Shown here piece by piece: positions 9,422-18,035 of a DNA stretch of 59,869 nucleotides; within the stretch, counting starts at the first letter, position 1, and each line of letters starts with the position of its first letter. Below the pieces are notes generated by a model. It was given only the letters and a program-made list of their open reading frames with translations, was not told the DNA's origin and did not search any database. The DNA is taken from contig NZ_KB904563.1 in the NCBI RefSeq assembly GCF_000380125.1, positions 274-60,142 on the forward strand, read 5' to 3'. The stretch is from Streptococcus ovis DSM 16829. Its GTDB lineage: Bacteria > Bacillota > Bacilli > Lactobacillales > Streptococcaceae. Made by a program: the position numbers and the translations under genes.

Positions 9422-10153
9422 CTATTCCACCTCTTTTTGTGTCAGACTCAAGTAGATATCATTTAAACTGGCATCTGGTTGACCAAATTGTTGCTGCAAA
9501 CTTGCCAAATCCCCTTCAGCCAATACCTGCCCTTGATGCAAAATCACAAAGCGATCACACATCTTTTCAGCTGAATCTAGCACATGAGTAGACATAAGAA
9601 TAGAGGTTCCCTTTTGACGCTCTTCCGCTAACAAATCAATCAAATCTTGAATAGCTACTGGATCCAAGCCCAAGAAAGGTTCATCTACAATCAAGAGACT
9701 GGGATTGACCATAAAAGCACAGACAATCATCACCTTTTGCCTCATTCCCTTCGAAAACTGCACTGGAAACCAGTCTAATTTTGCATCTAGGCGGAATAGT
9801 TTCAGCAATTTTTCTGCCTTTTCAAACGCCTGAGCCCATTCCAAACCATATGCCATTGCTACCGTTTCCAAATGTTCTTTCAAGGTTAATTCCTCATATA
9901 GACTAGGAGTTTCTGGAATAAATCCAATTTTTTTACGATAACTTTTCTTATCCCCCTTTAGACTTTCACCATCAATAAGCACTTCGCCTTGATAAGGGGT
10001 CAATAGCCCAATAATTTCCTTGATAGTAGTAGATTTCCCTGCGCCATTGAGTCCAATTAGACCAACTAATTCACCATCCTTCACTTGAAAGGAGACATCC
10101 TTTAATACGGGAATATTGGCATAGCCTCCTGTAAGTTGCTTGATTTCTAACAT
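9422..10153 (-). CDS. ecsA: ABC transporter ATP-binding subunit EcsA
   Basis: A 243-residue ATPase with Walker A GLNGAGKS at 34-41, the Q-loop region FIPETPS, the signature FSKGMRQK, Walker B LLIVDEP and the switch histidine in LMSTHVLDS. The start is set at the ATG 10151-10153 (MLEIKQLTGGY), because GGAGAA lies 6 bases upstream; the earlier ATG at 10165 overlaps that ribosome site. First gene of the ecsA-ecsB-ccrZ-trmB operon and divergent from hit. Confidence 0.93.
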   Translation of the reverse strand: MLEIKQLTGGYANIPVLKDVSFQVKDGELVGLIGLNGAGKSTTIKEIIGLLTPYQGEVLIDGESLKGDKKSYRKKIGFIPETPSLYEELTLKEHLETVAMAYGLEWAQAFEKAEKLLKLFRLDAKLDWFPVQFSKGMRQKVMIVCAFMVNPSLLIVDEPFLGLDPVAIQDLIDLLAEERQKGTSILMSTHVLDSAEKMCDRFVILHQGQVLAEGDLASLQQQFGQPDASLNDIYLSLTQKEVE

Positions 10154-10169
10154 ACAATTCTCCATTAAT

Positions 10170-10190
10170 TTGATATAATAATTATATCAA
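10170..10190. promoter_or_regulatory. Perfect palindrome carrying -10 elements on both strands (ecsA/hit)
   Basis: TTGATATAAT and its exact complement flank a single central A. The plus strand reads TATAAT at 10174-10179 and the minus strand TATAAT at 10186-10181, so both divergent genes may share one symmetric -10 region. No good -35 is visible at the expected distance on either side. Confidence 0.55.
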
Positions 10191-10214
10191 AATTTCACTA
10201 AAGAGGTGCTGTTT

Positions 10215-10628
10215 ATGTCAGACTGTATTTTTTGTAAAATCATTGCAGGGGAAATCCCATCTTCCAAAGTTTATGAGGACGATGATGTCTTAGCATTCCT
10301 TGATATCACTCAGGTTACCAAAGGGCATACCTTGCTCATCCCTAAAAAACATTATCGCAATATTCTTGAGATGGATGCTACATCAGCCAGCACCCTCTTT
10401 GCTCGCCTTCCTAAGATTGCACAACAGCTAAAAGAAAAACTAGGGGCAAACGGCCTAAATATTGTCAATAATAACGAAGAAATCGCGGGGCAAACTATCT
10501 TCCACACACATATCCATCTCCTTCCTCGTTTTGATGAAACAGATGGACTCAATATTGAATTTACCGCCCATGAACCTGACTTTACAGCACTAGCACAGTT
10601 AGCAAATGAGCTTTACATAGGAGAATAA
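10215..10628 (+). CDS. hit: HIT-family nucleotide hydrolase
   Basis: A 137-residue histidine-triad protein with the motif HTHIHLLP in the C-terminal part, and an N-terminal CIFCKIIAGEIPS typical of Hint-type purine nucleoside phosphoramidases (the two Cys may bind zinc). Such enzymes hydrolyse AMP-lysine-like phosphoramidates. The ATG at 10215 is preceded by AGAGG 8 bases upstream; an upstream in-frame GTG at 10206 is unlikely. It is followed one base later by a small conserved gene. Confidence 0.93.
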   Translation: MSDCIFCKIIAGEIPSSKVYEDDDVLAFLDITQVTKGHTLLIPKKHYRNILEMDATSASTLFARLPKIAQQLKEKLGANGLNIVNNNEEIAGQTIFHTHIHLLPRFDETDGLNIEFTAHEPDFTALAQLANELYIGE

Positions 10629-10629
10629 A

Positions 10630-10929
10630 ATGAAATTAGGAAATTTACTTGTCGCAAGTGCGGCAGCTGTCCTATCCTATTGGGTAGTATCAAATCGAAA
10701 GGAAATTGCAGAAGAAGTAGAATATAAGCAAAGCCTTTTGAAAGATATGCATCAAAGTTACAGTCAAATCCAACGGCAAGTCGAAACCTTAAAAACATTT
10801 CGTGAGCCCTTGGAAAACATGGCACAGGACTTACGTTATCAATTTCGTGTGTACCAACAGGAAGCAAACGGGCACATCAAAGAAATCCAAAAGGTACAGG
10901 ACAAGCCTACCGCATCCAACAACATTTAA
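10630..10929 (+). CDS. Small membrane-anchored coiled-coil protein (YtxH-like)
   Basis: The 99-residue product starts with a short hydrophobic segment (LLVASAAAVLSYWVV, about residues 6-20), followed by a charged, mostly helical region with heptad-like spacing (about 24-90). This is the layout of YtxH-type general-stress proteins and of the gene found downstream of hit in streptococci. No catalytic motif. It is one base from the hit stop, so probably cotranscribed and translationally coupled. Function unknown. Confidence 0.75.
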   Translation: MKLGNLLVASAAAVLSYWVVSNRKEIAEEVEYKQSLLKDMHQSYSQIQRQVETLKTFREPLENMAQDLRYQFRVYQQEANGHIKEIQKVQDKPTASNNI

Positions 10930-10932
10930 AAC

Positions 10933-10982
10933 AAAAACAGAGAAGATTACCGACCAAAATAGCCCTAATCTTCTCTGTTTTT
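10933..10982. terminator. Bidirectional terminator between the hit operon and lcp
   Basis: A perfect 17-bp stem (10933-10949 with 10966-10982) around a 16-nt loop. It reaches the stop codon of the convergent LCP gene, so one hairpin ends both transcripts. Confidence 0.9.
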
Positions 10983-12119
10983 TTATTCTGTATAAGTCGC
11001 ACCAGTACTGTCTGATGTTTCGCTAGTACCAATACTTGCATTTTCTTCACTAAGACCTGTTCCAGTCGTCGTATAGCCTGTATAAGCATCAATCACCGTG
11101 ATTGGATTAGACAAACCAAATAGATTTTCATATACTTTCACATTGGTTTTTAACTCTGTTGATGTCGGCAATCCTAAGGATGATTTAATGACATTCTGCA
11201 TTTTTAGAAGGTGCTCACTAGTTGGGATTTGATACGACAGGCCATCTACCATCTCACCTTCACCATCTAATTGATAGGTTTCAATTGTATTCAGTGAATC
11301 TCGGTATCCAAGTAGACTCGGCAAAGTCCCTGTTGTGAATTCGATATCTGTCTGTAAATTCGTTGATACAGCATCTAAGATGTTCTTATACTGTGTAAAC
11401 CCATCTAGTTGCAGCAACTTCTTCACAATAGCCGTAATCACTTCACGCTGACGAATCTGACGTCCAACATCTCCCTCTGGATCATCATAGCGCATTCGCG
11501 AATAAACCAGCGCCTGATTTCCATTAATTAAATGTTTCCCTGGAGGAATGGTCGCAGTATAATCTGGTTCTTGTGCGGATATGGAAATGGTAAATCCCAA
11601 AGTATTGTTCACAGTAATCCCACCAAGTGCATCAACTAAACTTACCAGACCATCCATATTGATCTTTGCAAAGCGATCTATCTTGATATCCATCATCTTT
11701 TCGACAGTCGCAATCGTCATAGGGTCCTGACCATAACTATAGGAATGATTTAATTTTTCAGTTGTCCCACTCGATGTCCCGTCTTCATTGGCAATCTCCA
11801 CCATGATATCACGCGTCAAACTCATCATCGTTGTCTTCTTTAATTTGGGATTCACAGTGACCAAAATCATCGAGTCACTTCTTCCCTCCCAGCCACCACC
11901 ACGCGTGGCCGCGTCTACGTCAACCCCCATCAGCAAGATGCTAAATGGTTGACTAGCTTCAATCACTTGATCATTGACCGCGCTTTTTCTCTTTTTATAT
12001 GTTTTAGAAATCGCTTCTGTCGAGTAATCCAATAATGTTGTCGCATACAGTCCTGCTGCACCAACAGATAAGACAATAATTGCCAACAACATTAGAAAGA
12101 TTTTTTTACCAATATTCAT
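10983..12119 (-). CDS. lytR: LytR-CpsA-Psr (LCP) family wall-polymer ligase
   Basis: LCP proteins attach undecaprenyl-phosphate-linked glycopolymers such as teichoic acid or capsule to peptidoglycan outside the membrane. The 378-residue product has one N-terminal membrane anchor (about 6-30) followed by the LCP domain: ILLMGVDV, the arginine-containing GRSDSMILV, SLTRDIMVEI, and the YSRMRYDDPEGDVGRQIRQ segment with the conserved Arg/Asp pairs. The C-terminus is Ser/Thr/Gly rich. It is the third gene of tsaE-GNAT-lcp; this order is the usual one for the streptococcal lytR copy. Confidence 0.92.
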   Translation of the reverse strand: MNIGKKIFLMLLAIIVLSVGAAGLYATTLLDYSTEAISKTYKKRKSAVNDQVIEASQPFSILLMGVDVDAATRGGGWEGRSDSMILVTVNPKLKKTTMMSLTRDIMVEIANEDGTSSGTTEKLNHSYSYGQDPMTIATVEKMMDIKIDRFAKINMDGLVSLVDALGGITVNNTLGFTISISAQEPDYTATIPPGKHLINGNQALVYSRMRYDDPEGDVGRQIRQREVITAIVKKLLQLDGFTQYKNILDAVSTNLQTDIEFTTGTLPSLLGYRDSLNTIETYQLDGEGEMVDGLSYQIPTSEHLLKMQNVIKSSLGLPTSTELKTNVKVYENLFGLSNPITVIDAYTGYTTTGTGLSEENASIGTSETSDSTGATYTE

Positions 12120-12122
12120 TTA

Positions 12123-12644
12123 TTAATCTACGAGCCGTCCCATATAATACAGGTCTAGCCACTCTCCTTCATCTGTTCTTGCTCCACGTTTTTGGAGCCC
12201 TTCAATTTCAAATCCACAAGACTGATATAGGTGAACTGCGCGTTCATTACGGACCTGAACGGTTAATTCGAGGCGGTTGAGTAATTTTACTTCCTCTGCC
12301 CAAGCAACCACATCTTCCAGTAAAATCCGGCCAATTCCATGTCCCCAATAATCCTTTAAAACAGCGATAAAAATCGTACCAATATGGGAAATCCGATACG
12401 GACTATCCGCCCGTACATTGACAACACCTATAATTTCATCTTCTATCTTAGCCACTAAGCAAAGACAGTTATCTTTTTCCAAACTTTGAAATAAAATCTC
12501 AGCTGTCTCTTCTTCTGAATAAGGAAAAAACGTTTCATCCATGACCAGATAATCTGTTTCTTGTGCCACCTTGTTCATAAACGCTAAAAAGGCTGATGCA
12601 TCTGCAGGTTCGGCCTCTTGAAAAATGATTTCCTTCTTAGCCAT
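12123..12644 (-). CDS. GNAT-family N-acetyltransferase
   Basis: A 173-residue acetyl-CoA-dependent acetyltransferase. The acetyl-CoA-binding loop appears as DYWGHGIGRILLEDV, and the C-terminal LYQSCGFEIEGLQKRGAR is typical of the RimI/RimJ-like branch. The acceptor is unknown. The ATG has GAGGAGATA upstream and overlaps the tsaE stop by 8 bases; lcp follows 3 bases later. Position in the tsaE operon is conserved in streptococci. Confidence 0.88.
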   Translation of the reverse strand: MAKKEIIFQEAEPADASAFLAFMNKVAQETDYLVMDETFFPYSEEETAEILFQSLEKDNCLCLVAKIEDEIIGVVNVRADSPYRISHIGTIFIAVLKDYWGHGIGRILLEDVVAWAEEVKLLNRLELTVQVRNERAVHLYQSCGFEIEGLQKRGARTDEGEWLDLYYMGRLVD

Positions 12645-13077
12645 GAAATATCTCCTCTATTAGCTGAGCACTCCGCCTTCCATGGGCTGTTCCCGAAAGC
12701 TTACGCCCATCTCCACTTCTTTCAAGTGTCAACGTAAGATAATCACCTAACAGGGCAACGTCAAGTAACTCTCCCCATTCAATAACAGTTACACCGTCAC
12801 CATAGAGAAAATCATCTAAATCAATTGAATCTGGGTCATCACCAATACGGTAAACATCTAGATGATACAAGGGTAAACGGCCTTCGTATTCTCTGACAAT
12901 GGTATAGGTTGGACTCTTAATCATTTGCGTGATTTCTAACCCCTTTGCTAGCCCCTTTGTCAGAGTGGTCTTTCCTGCCCCTAAATCTCCCGTCAAGACC
13001 AGCACATCACCAGCCACTAGTTTCTCTCCGATTGATTGGCCGATGGCCACCAATTCTTCCTCATTTTGACTATACAT
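12637..13077 (-). CDS. tsaE: tRNA threonylcarbamoyladenosine biosynthesis ATPase TsaE
   Basis: TsaE is the ATPase that works with TsaB, TsaC and TsaD to make t6A37 in ANN-decoding tRNAs. The 146-residue product starts MYSQNEEELVAIG, with Walker A GDLGAGKTTL and the conserved SPTYTIVREY and YHLDVYRI. I reject the longer reading to 13221 because a -10 TATAAT ends only 7 bases before this ATG and the extension has no family similarity. There is no ribosome-binding site, which with the promoter position suggests a leaderless mRNA. Confidence 0.9.
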   Translation of the reverse strand: MYSQNEEELVAIGQSIGEKLVAGDVLVLTGDLGAGKTTLTKGLAKGLEITQMIKSPTYTIVREYEGRLPLYHLDVYRIGDDPDSIDLDDFLYGDGVTVIEWGELLDVALLGDYLTLTLERSGDGRKLSGTAHGRRSAQLIEEIFHG

Positions 13078-13084
13078 AGTTTTT

Positions 13085-13113
13085 ATTATATCAGAGAAAG
13101 CATATTTTGTCAT
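13085..13113 (-). promoter_or_regulatory. Promoter of the tsaE-GNAT-lcp operon (leaderless)
   Basis: Minus strand: -35 ATGACA (13108-13113), 17-base spacer, -10 TATAAT (13085-13090). The start codon begins 7 bases after the -10, so transcription should begin at or within two bases of the ATG. Confidence 0.75.
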
Positions 13114-13128
13114 TTCCTTGCCGTAAAG

Positions 13129-13149
13129 AAAAAAACGGCCCGTAGGCCG
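13129..13149 (-). terminator. Terminator of the NCS2 permease gene
   Basis: CGGCC (13136-13140) pairs with GGCCG (13145-13149) around a CGTA loop, followed on the minus strand by seven T residues (13129-13135). Confidence 0.8.
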
Positions 13150-13166
13150 CCATTGTTCTATCCATC

Positions 13167-14627
13167 TTATAAGAAGGCTAAAATCACAAAGTTCAAGATG
13201 AACAAGAAGGTTGCTCCCCAAAGAATCGGATGAATTTCTTTCGTTTTACCTGTTGTTACCTTCACAAGGCAATAGAAGATAAAGGCTGCTGCAATACCGT
13301 AAGAGATAGAGTAGCAAAGTGCCATGAAGAAGGCTGCAAAGAATGCTGGAAGAGCATCGTTGAAATCACTCCAATCCACATCAAGGAATGAGGATACCAT
13401 CATCACACCCACAATAATAAGGGCTGGGGCTGTCGCTGCCGCAGGAACAATTCCCACAAGTGGCAAAAGAAGCGTTGAAAGAAGGAAGGCTACTGCCGTT
13501 GATACAGCTGTCAAACCTGTACGTCCCCCCTCAGCAATACCTGCTGCTGACTCAACATAGGTTGTCGTATTTGAAGTTCCGACCAAGGCTCCGATGAAGG
13601 TACCGATAGCATCTGCAAATAAGGCTTTATCCATTTTAGAAGAGAAACCTGATGAATTTTCGAGAGCTGCTTCATCTTCTGCTGAGAAAATTCCTGTCTT
13701 ACGTCCTGTACCAATGAAGGTACCAATGGTATCAAAGGTATCTGACAAACTAAAGGCAAAGATTGTCATCAATACCAATGGTAAACGACTAGCATCTGAG
13801 AAAAGCGAAGCCATTCCGCCAAAGGCAGCAAGGAAAGTAGTCCCTAATTCACCAAAAGCTGAACCGATGTGATTGCCCGCAAAATTGATAGCTGATAAAT
13901 CAACTACTCCCATAGGAATACCAATAATAGTTGTAGCAATAATCCCAATCAAAATCGCACCACGGACATTTTTAATCACGAGAATTGCTGTAATAATCAA
14001 ACCAATGACTGCTAAGAGAACTGATGGATCTGTGAAAGTTGAAATCGCTGGAACGACACCGCCGTTACCAAACACTGACGTCACCCCATTTTCAAATGTT
14101 TTAGCAGTTGCTTCAGCTGGTGCCACCCCATTGACAGTAATGATATTGCTAGCAGACGTTGAAAAAGTAATAATGTTCGCGTTTTTAAAGCCAAGATAAG
14201 CAACAAAGATACCGATACCACCACCAATCGCATGCTGCAAGCTAAGTGGAATCGCTTTGATAATACTCTTACGAACCTTGGTTACTGTGATTAAAATATT
14301 AAAGACACCACATAAGAGAACCATTGCCAAGGCTTCTTGCCAAGTGAAACCAAGGCCAAACACGACTGTATAAGTGAAGAAGGCGTTTAAGCCCATTCCT
14401 GGTGCCAATGCATACGGAACATTTGCAAACAGCCCCATAATCAGTGTAGATACAGCAGCTGCAATAATAGTTGCTAAGAAAACAGCCTGTGTTGGCATGC
14501 CAGCAGCACCCAAGATTGAGGGGTTTACAAAGAGGATATAAGACATTGCAAAGAAAGTCGTAATCCCAGCCATGATTTCAGTCGACACGCTTGTTCCGTG
14601 TTCTTTTAGACCAAAATAGTTATCCAT
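13167..14627 (-). CDS. NCS2-family guanine/hypoxanthine permease
   Basis: The 486-residue protein is almost entirely membrane segments and belongs to the AzgA/PbuG/PbuO branch of purine proton symporters. Typical stretches are FGLKEHGTSVSTEIMAGITT at the start, ALAPGMGLNAFFTY, and DTIGTFIG followed by TSNTTTYVESAAGIAEGGRT. It imports guanine, hypoxanthine or adenine; which one cannot be read from the sequence. Monocistronic, with its own promoter and terminator. No purine riboswitch is visible upstream. Confidence 0.9.
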   Translation of the reverse strand: MDNYFGLKEHGTSVSTEIMAGITTFFAMSYILFVNPSILGAAGMPTQAVFLATIIAAAVSTLIMGLFANVPYALAPGMGLNAFFTYTVVFGLGFTWQEALAMVLLCGVFNILITVTKVRKSIIKAIPLSLQHAIGGGIGIFVAYLGFKNANIITFSTSASNIITVNGVAPAEATAKTFENGVTSVFGNGGVVPAISTFTDPSVLLAVIGLIITAILVIKNVRGAILIGIIATTIIGIPMGVVDLSAINFAGNHIGSAFGELGTTFLAAFGGMASLFSDASRLPLVLMTIFAFSLSDTFDTIGTFIGTGRKTGIFSAEDEAALENSSGFSSKMDKALFADAIGTFIGALVGTSNTTTYVESAAGIAEGGRTGLTAVSTAVAFLLSTLLLPLVGIVPAAATAPALIIVGVMMVSSFLDVDWSDFNDALPAFFAAFFMALCYSISYGIAAAFIFYCLVKVTTGKTKEIHPILWGATFLFILNFVILAFL

Positions 14628-14663
14628 AATCTAAAAATCTCCTTTTTTACGAACGATAAACAC

Positions 14664-14692
14664 ATTATAAACCAAAAACATTCACTTTTCAA
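14664..14692 (-). promoter_or_regulatory. Promoter of the NCS2 permease
   Basis: Minus strand: -35 TTGAAA (14687-14692), 17-base spacer, -10 TATAAT (14664-14669). A CCCGAAG element at 14731-14737, about 76 bases upstream of the predicted start, weakly resembles half of a PurR PurBox, but it is on the opposite strand and has mismatches. Confidence 0.75.
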
Positions 14693-14704
14693 GAATTTTT
14701 ATCT

Positions 14705-14718
14705 TGAAAACGTTTTAT
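14705..14718. promoter_or_regulatory. cre-like site between the permease and HAD genes
   Basis: TGAAAACGTTTTAT matches the cre consensus except at one fixed position (A for C). It contains the self-complementary AAAACGTTTT and could affect either divergent gene. Confidence 0.35.
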
Positions 14719-14812
14719 TTTCAAAATAAACCCGAAGAAATAAGTCATTTTCCATATTTTATATGTCTTTTGTGAAAAAAAGTTCGTCTTTTTTGTTTTC
14801 CCTTCTTTTGCT

Positions 14813-14841
14813 TTGCCTCTCTTTTTTGATTTTGATATACT
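14813..14841 (+). promoter_or_regulatory. Promoter of the HAD phosphatase gene
   Basis: -35 TTGCCT (14813-14818), 17-base spacer, -10 TATACT (14836-14841). The gene's AGGAGG site follows closely. Confidence 0.6.
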
Positions 14842-14871
14842 ATATAAATCAGACTATCAGAGGAGGAAACG

Positions 14872-15687
14872 ATGAAACAAAAAATAATTGCCCTAGATTT
14901 AGATGGCACCTTGCTCAATGCAGATAGTCAACTTAGTGACTACACCATTGATGTGATTCAGAAAGTTCGGCAGGCTGGTCACATTGTCTTGATTGCAACC
15001 GGTCGTCCTTATCGCATGGCCGAAGCCTTTTATCATCGACTAAAACTAGACACCCCAATGATTAATTTCAATGGTTCTTTGACCCATATCCCAGGAAAAA
15101 AATGGGATGGAGAGCAAAATGTCCTCATTGACAAACACTATTTCATTGATTTCTTAAAGGAAGAAGAGCGTTTTGAAGCTGATTTTATCGCAGGCGAATA
15201 CAAGAAAAAATTCTTCATTACGCAAAAACATCTGGACAAGATTGACCCTCGTTTGATGGGTGTAGACCAGATTACACCTGAAACCTTAATCAAGCCAGAG
15301 TTGATTACAGAAGATCCACACTCTATCCTGATGCAGACGAGAGCCAAGGACAAATATGCTCTTGCTGAAGAGATGAAGGACTACTTCCGTAACGAGTTAG
15401 AAATCAATACATGGGGTGGGCCACTAAACATCCTTGAGACCTGTGCCAAAGGAGTGACCAAAGCATCTGCACTAACGTATTTACTTGACCACTACCAAGC
15501 GACTCCACAAGATTTGATTGCCTTTGGTGATGAACAAAATGATGTGCACATGCTCCAATTGGCAGGTATAGGCTATGCCATGAAGAATGCCAGCGACATC
15601 CTCTTACCTGTAGCCGATCGTATGACCAAGTTCACCAATGACCAAGATGGCGTAGCTCGAGAACTAGAACAACTCTTTCTTTCGTAA
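14872..15687 (+). CDS. Cof-type HAD-superfamily phosphatase
   Basis: A 271-residue haloacid-dehalogenase phosphatase of the Cof/YidA subfamily, which dephosphorylates sugar phosphates and similar small molecules. Motif I is LDLDGTLL (about 8-15), motif II is IATGRP, motif III includes the lysine of AKGVTKASAL, and motif IV is FGDEQNDVHML. The GDEQND form replaces the more usual GDxxND but keeps the acidic residues. ATG with AGGAGG upstream. Single gene; specificity unknown. Confidence 0.92.
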   Translation: MKQKIIALDLDGTLLNADSQLSDYTIDVIQKVRQAGHIVLIATGRPYRMAEAFYHRLKLDTPMINFNGSLTHIPGKKWDGEQNVLIDKHYFIDFLKEEERFEADFIAGEYKKKFFITQKHLDKIDPRLMGVDQITPETLIKPELITEDPHSILMQTRAKDKYALAEEMKDYFRNELEINTWGGPLNILETCAKGVTKASALTYLLDHYQATPQDLIAFGDEQNDVHMLQLAGIGYAMKNASDILLPVADRMTKFTNDQDGVARELEQLFLS

Positions 15688-16204
15688 GACCATTCACGGA
15701 TGTAAATCATCACTTTATTAAAAATCATAACAGTGCTTAACCAATTACAGATTAGGTACTGTTTTTATTCGCCTTTTTTATACATGCTCCCTTTCTTCAT
15801 AACTCGATAACCTGCGTTCTACAACAAAAAGTTTTCAAGCATGATGATAAGAAGCCACCATAGCACCTATACTAAAATTGCAAAAATCCATTGTCAAGCA
15901 AAAAAATTAATAAAAATTTGACATATTTCATTCTTTCATAAAATCTGCTCTAACATATTTTATATCGAATTCATTCCGTTTCTATTGTTGCATATATAGA
16001 AGAAAGTATCCATTTATATTATTTAAAAAACACATTTATATGTAAATTTTTCTGAAATTATCTGAAAAAGTTTGTGATTTTTTTATCAGATGTCACATAT
16101 TGGGTTGACAAAGTGATGAAAGCGATTTATAATGGAGTAGGTCTTAAGACTGATATTATATATATGCAATCAGTCCTAGTCTAAAAAATTTAGGAGGTAC
16201 AATA
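15688..16204. other. 517-base intergenic region upstream of manL
   Basis: AT-rich and without an open frame of note. A weak hairpin (AACAGT 15729-15734 with ACTGTT 15758-15763, then T residues) may end the HAD transcript. The rest up to 16100 holds no recognisable element. The manL promoter, a cre-like site and a leader hairpin occupy 16105-16175. Confidence 0.6.
16105..16133 (+). promoter_or_regulatory. manLMN promoter with cre-like site
   Basis: A consensus promoter: TTGACA (16105-16110), 17-base spacer, TATAAT (16128-16133). TGAAAGCGATTTAT at 16117-16130 matches cre at all but one fixed position and lies in the spacer and -10, so CcpA may control it. A GACTGAT/ATCAGTC stem (16148-16154 and 16169-16175) lies in the leader. 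Confidence 0.85.
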
Positions 16205-17194
16205 ATGAGTATTGGAATCATTATTGCAAGTCATGGTGAATTTGCAGCTGGTATTCATCAGTCTGGTTCAATGATTTTTGGCGAACAAGAAAAGGTTCAA
16301 GTCGTAACCTTTATGCCAAGTGAAGGTCCAGATGATTTACATGCCAAATTTGTTGCAGCCATTGACACATTCGATGCCGACGATGAAATCTTGGTATTGG
16401 CAGACCTTTGGAGCGGTTCCCCATTTAACCAAGCAAGTCGTGTGGCTGGAGAAAATCCTGACCGTAAGATGGCAATCATCACTGGTCTCAACTTGCCAAT
16501 GTTGATTCAAGCCTACACAGAGCGTATGATGGACGCGAATGCAGGCGTGGACCAAGTGGCAGCAAATATTATTAAAGAGTCTAAGGATGGTGTCAAAGCC
16601 CTCCCTGAAGAACTCAACCCTGTAGAAGCGGCAGCAGCTCCTGTTGCAGCAGCAACTCCTCAAGGCGCTATTCCAGAAGGAACTGTCATTGGCGATGGTA
16701 AGTTGAAAATCAACCTCGCTCGTATCGATACTCGTCTCTTGCATGGTCAAGTTGCGACAAACTGGACACCAGCTTCTAAAGCTGACCGTATCATCGTAGC
16801 ATCTGACGCAGTGGCAGCAGATGACTTGCGTAAAGGTTTGATCAAACAAGCTGCTCCAAACGGTGTACGTGCGAACGTGGTGCCAATCAAGAAATTGATT
16901 GAAGCAGCAAAAGATCCACGTTTTGGAAACACTCATGCCCTTATCTTATTTGAAACACCTCAAGATGCGTTGAAAGCCATCGAAGGCGGTGTTGAAATCA
17001 AAGAATTGAACGTAGGTTCAATGGCCCACTCAACTGGTAAAACAATGGTAAACAACGTTTTGTCTATGGACAAAGAAGACGTTGCAACCTTTGAAAAATT
17101 GCGTGACCTCGGAGTTCAATTCGACGTTCGTAAAGTACCAAATGATGGTAAAAAAGATTTGTTTGAGTTGATTAACAAAGCAAACGTACAATAG
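16205..17194 (+). CDS. manL: Mannose/glucose PTS enzyme IIAB (EIIAB-Man)
   Basis: Cytoplasmic phosphotransfer subunit of the mannose-family PTS that takes up glucose, mannose, glucosamine and related sugars. In 329 residues the IIA domain carries the phosphorylated His10 (IIASHGEFA), an Ala/Pro linker lies near residues 135-160, and the IIB domain carries His180 in RLLHGQVAT. The gene starts the manL-manM-manN operon; ATG with GGAGG upstream. In streptococci this transporter is also the main glucose sensor feeding carbon catabolite control. Confidence 0.96.
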   Translation: MSIGIIIASHGEFAAGIHQSGSMIFGEQEKVQVVTFMPSEGPDDLHAKFVAAIDTFDADDEILVLADLWSGSPFNQASRVAGENPDRKMAIITGLNLPMLIQAYTERMMDANAGVDQVAANIIKESKDGVKALPEELNPVEAAAAPVAAATPQGAIPEGTVIGDGKLKINLARIDTRLLHGQVATNWTPASKADRIIVASDAVAADDLRKGLIKQAAPNGVRANVVPIKKLIEAAKDPRFGNTHALILFETPQDALKAIEGGVEIKELNVGSMAHSTGKTMVNNVLSMDKEDVATFEKLRDLGVQFDVRKVPNDGKKDLFELINKANVQ

Positions 17195-17208
17195 AAAGGA
17201 ATACAACT

Positions 17209-18021
17209 ATGTCAGATATTTCAATTATTTCTGCGGTATTGGTTGTTATTGTTGCCTTCATGGCTGGTCTTGAAGGTATCCTTGACCAATTCCAATTTCA
17301 TCAACCAATCGTTGCATGTACCCTTATCGGTCTCGTAACAGGAAACTTAACTGCCGGTGTTATGCTTGGTGGTGCCCTTCAAATGCTTGCTCTTGGTTGG
17401 GCAAACATCGGTGCTGCTGTAGCCCCTGACGCTGCTCTTGCATCAGTAGCTGCTGCTATCATCTTTATCAAAGGTGGCGACTTTACAAACGTTGGTATCA
17501 ACGTTGCAACTGCTGCTGCTATCCCTCTTGCCGTTGCTGGTCTTTTCCTTACAATGATTGTTCGTACAATCTCAGTTGGTTTGGTCCACACTGCTGATAA
17601 TGCTGCAAAAGATGGTAACATCGCTGCTGTTGAACGCGCTCACTTGTTTGCCCTTGTCCTTCAAGGTCTTCGTATCGCCGTTCCTGCTGCCCTCCTTCTT
17701 GCAATCCCTGCTGAAAATGTACAAGACATCCTCAACCTTATGCCAGAATGGTTAAAAGGTGGTATGGCTGTCGGTGGTGGTATGGTCGTTGCCGTAGGTT
17801 ATGCGATGGTTATCAACATGATGGCTACTCGTGAAGTATGGCCATTCTTCGCCCTCGGTTTCGTATTCGCAGCTGTTACTGATTTCACACTTATCGCACT
17901 TGGTACAATGGGTGTAGCGATTGCCTTCATCTACCTCAACCTTTCAAAACAAGGCGGTAATGGTGGCGGAACTGCCTCAGGTTCTGGTGACCCAATCGGC
18001 GACATCCTTGAAGACTACTAG
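17209..18021 (+). CDS. manM: Mannose/glucose PTS enzyme IIC
   Basis: Integral membrane subunit that forms the sugar-translocation path together with IID. The 270-residue product is strongly hydrophobic with Gly/Ala-rich helices (for example GLVTGNLTAGVMLGGALQML) and family-typical ANIGAAVAPDAALASV. 14 bases after manL with AAAGGAA upstream. Man-family IIC/IID proteins are also receptors for class IIa bacteriocins in other species; nothing here tests that. Confidence 0.95.
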   Translation: MSDISIISAVLVVIVAFMAGLEGILDQFQFHQPIVACTLIGLVTGNLTAGVMLGGALQMLALGWANIGAAVAPDAALASVAAAIIFIKGGDFTNVGINVATAAAIPLAVAGLFLTMIVRTISVGLVHTADNAAKDGNIAAVERAHLFALVLQGLRIAVPAALLLAIPAENVQDILNLMPEWLKGGMAVGGGMVVAVGYAMVINMMATREVWPFFALGFVFAAVTDFTLIALGTMGVAIAFIYLNLSKQGGNGGGTASGSGDPIGDILEDY

Positions 18022-18035
18022 AAAGGGGAATGAAC

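Noticed and set aside
14731-14743. PurR PurBox upstream of the NCS2 permease
   Set aside because: The core is on the opposite strand, differs at several positions and stands alone; the distance of about 76 bases from the predicted start is the only supporting point.
14628-14871. Possible purine riboswitch upstream of the NCS2 permease
   Set aside because: None of the conserved purine-riboswitch loop sequences are visible, and the predicted start of transcription leaves a leader of only about 30 bases.
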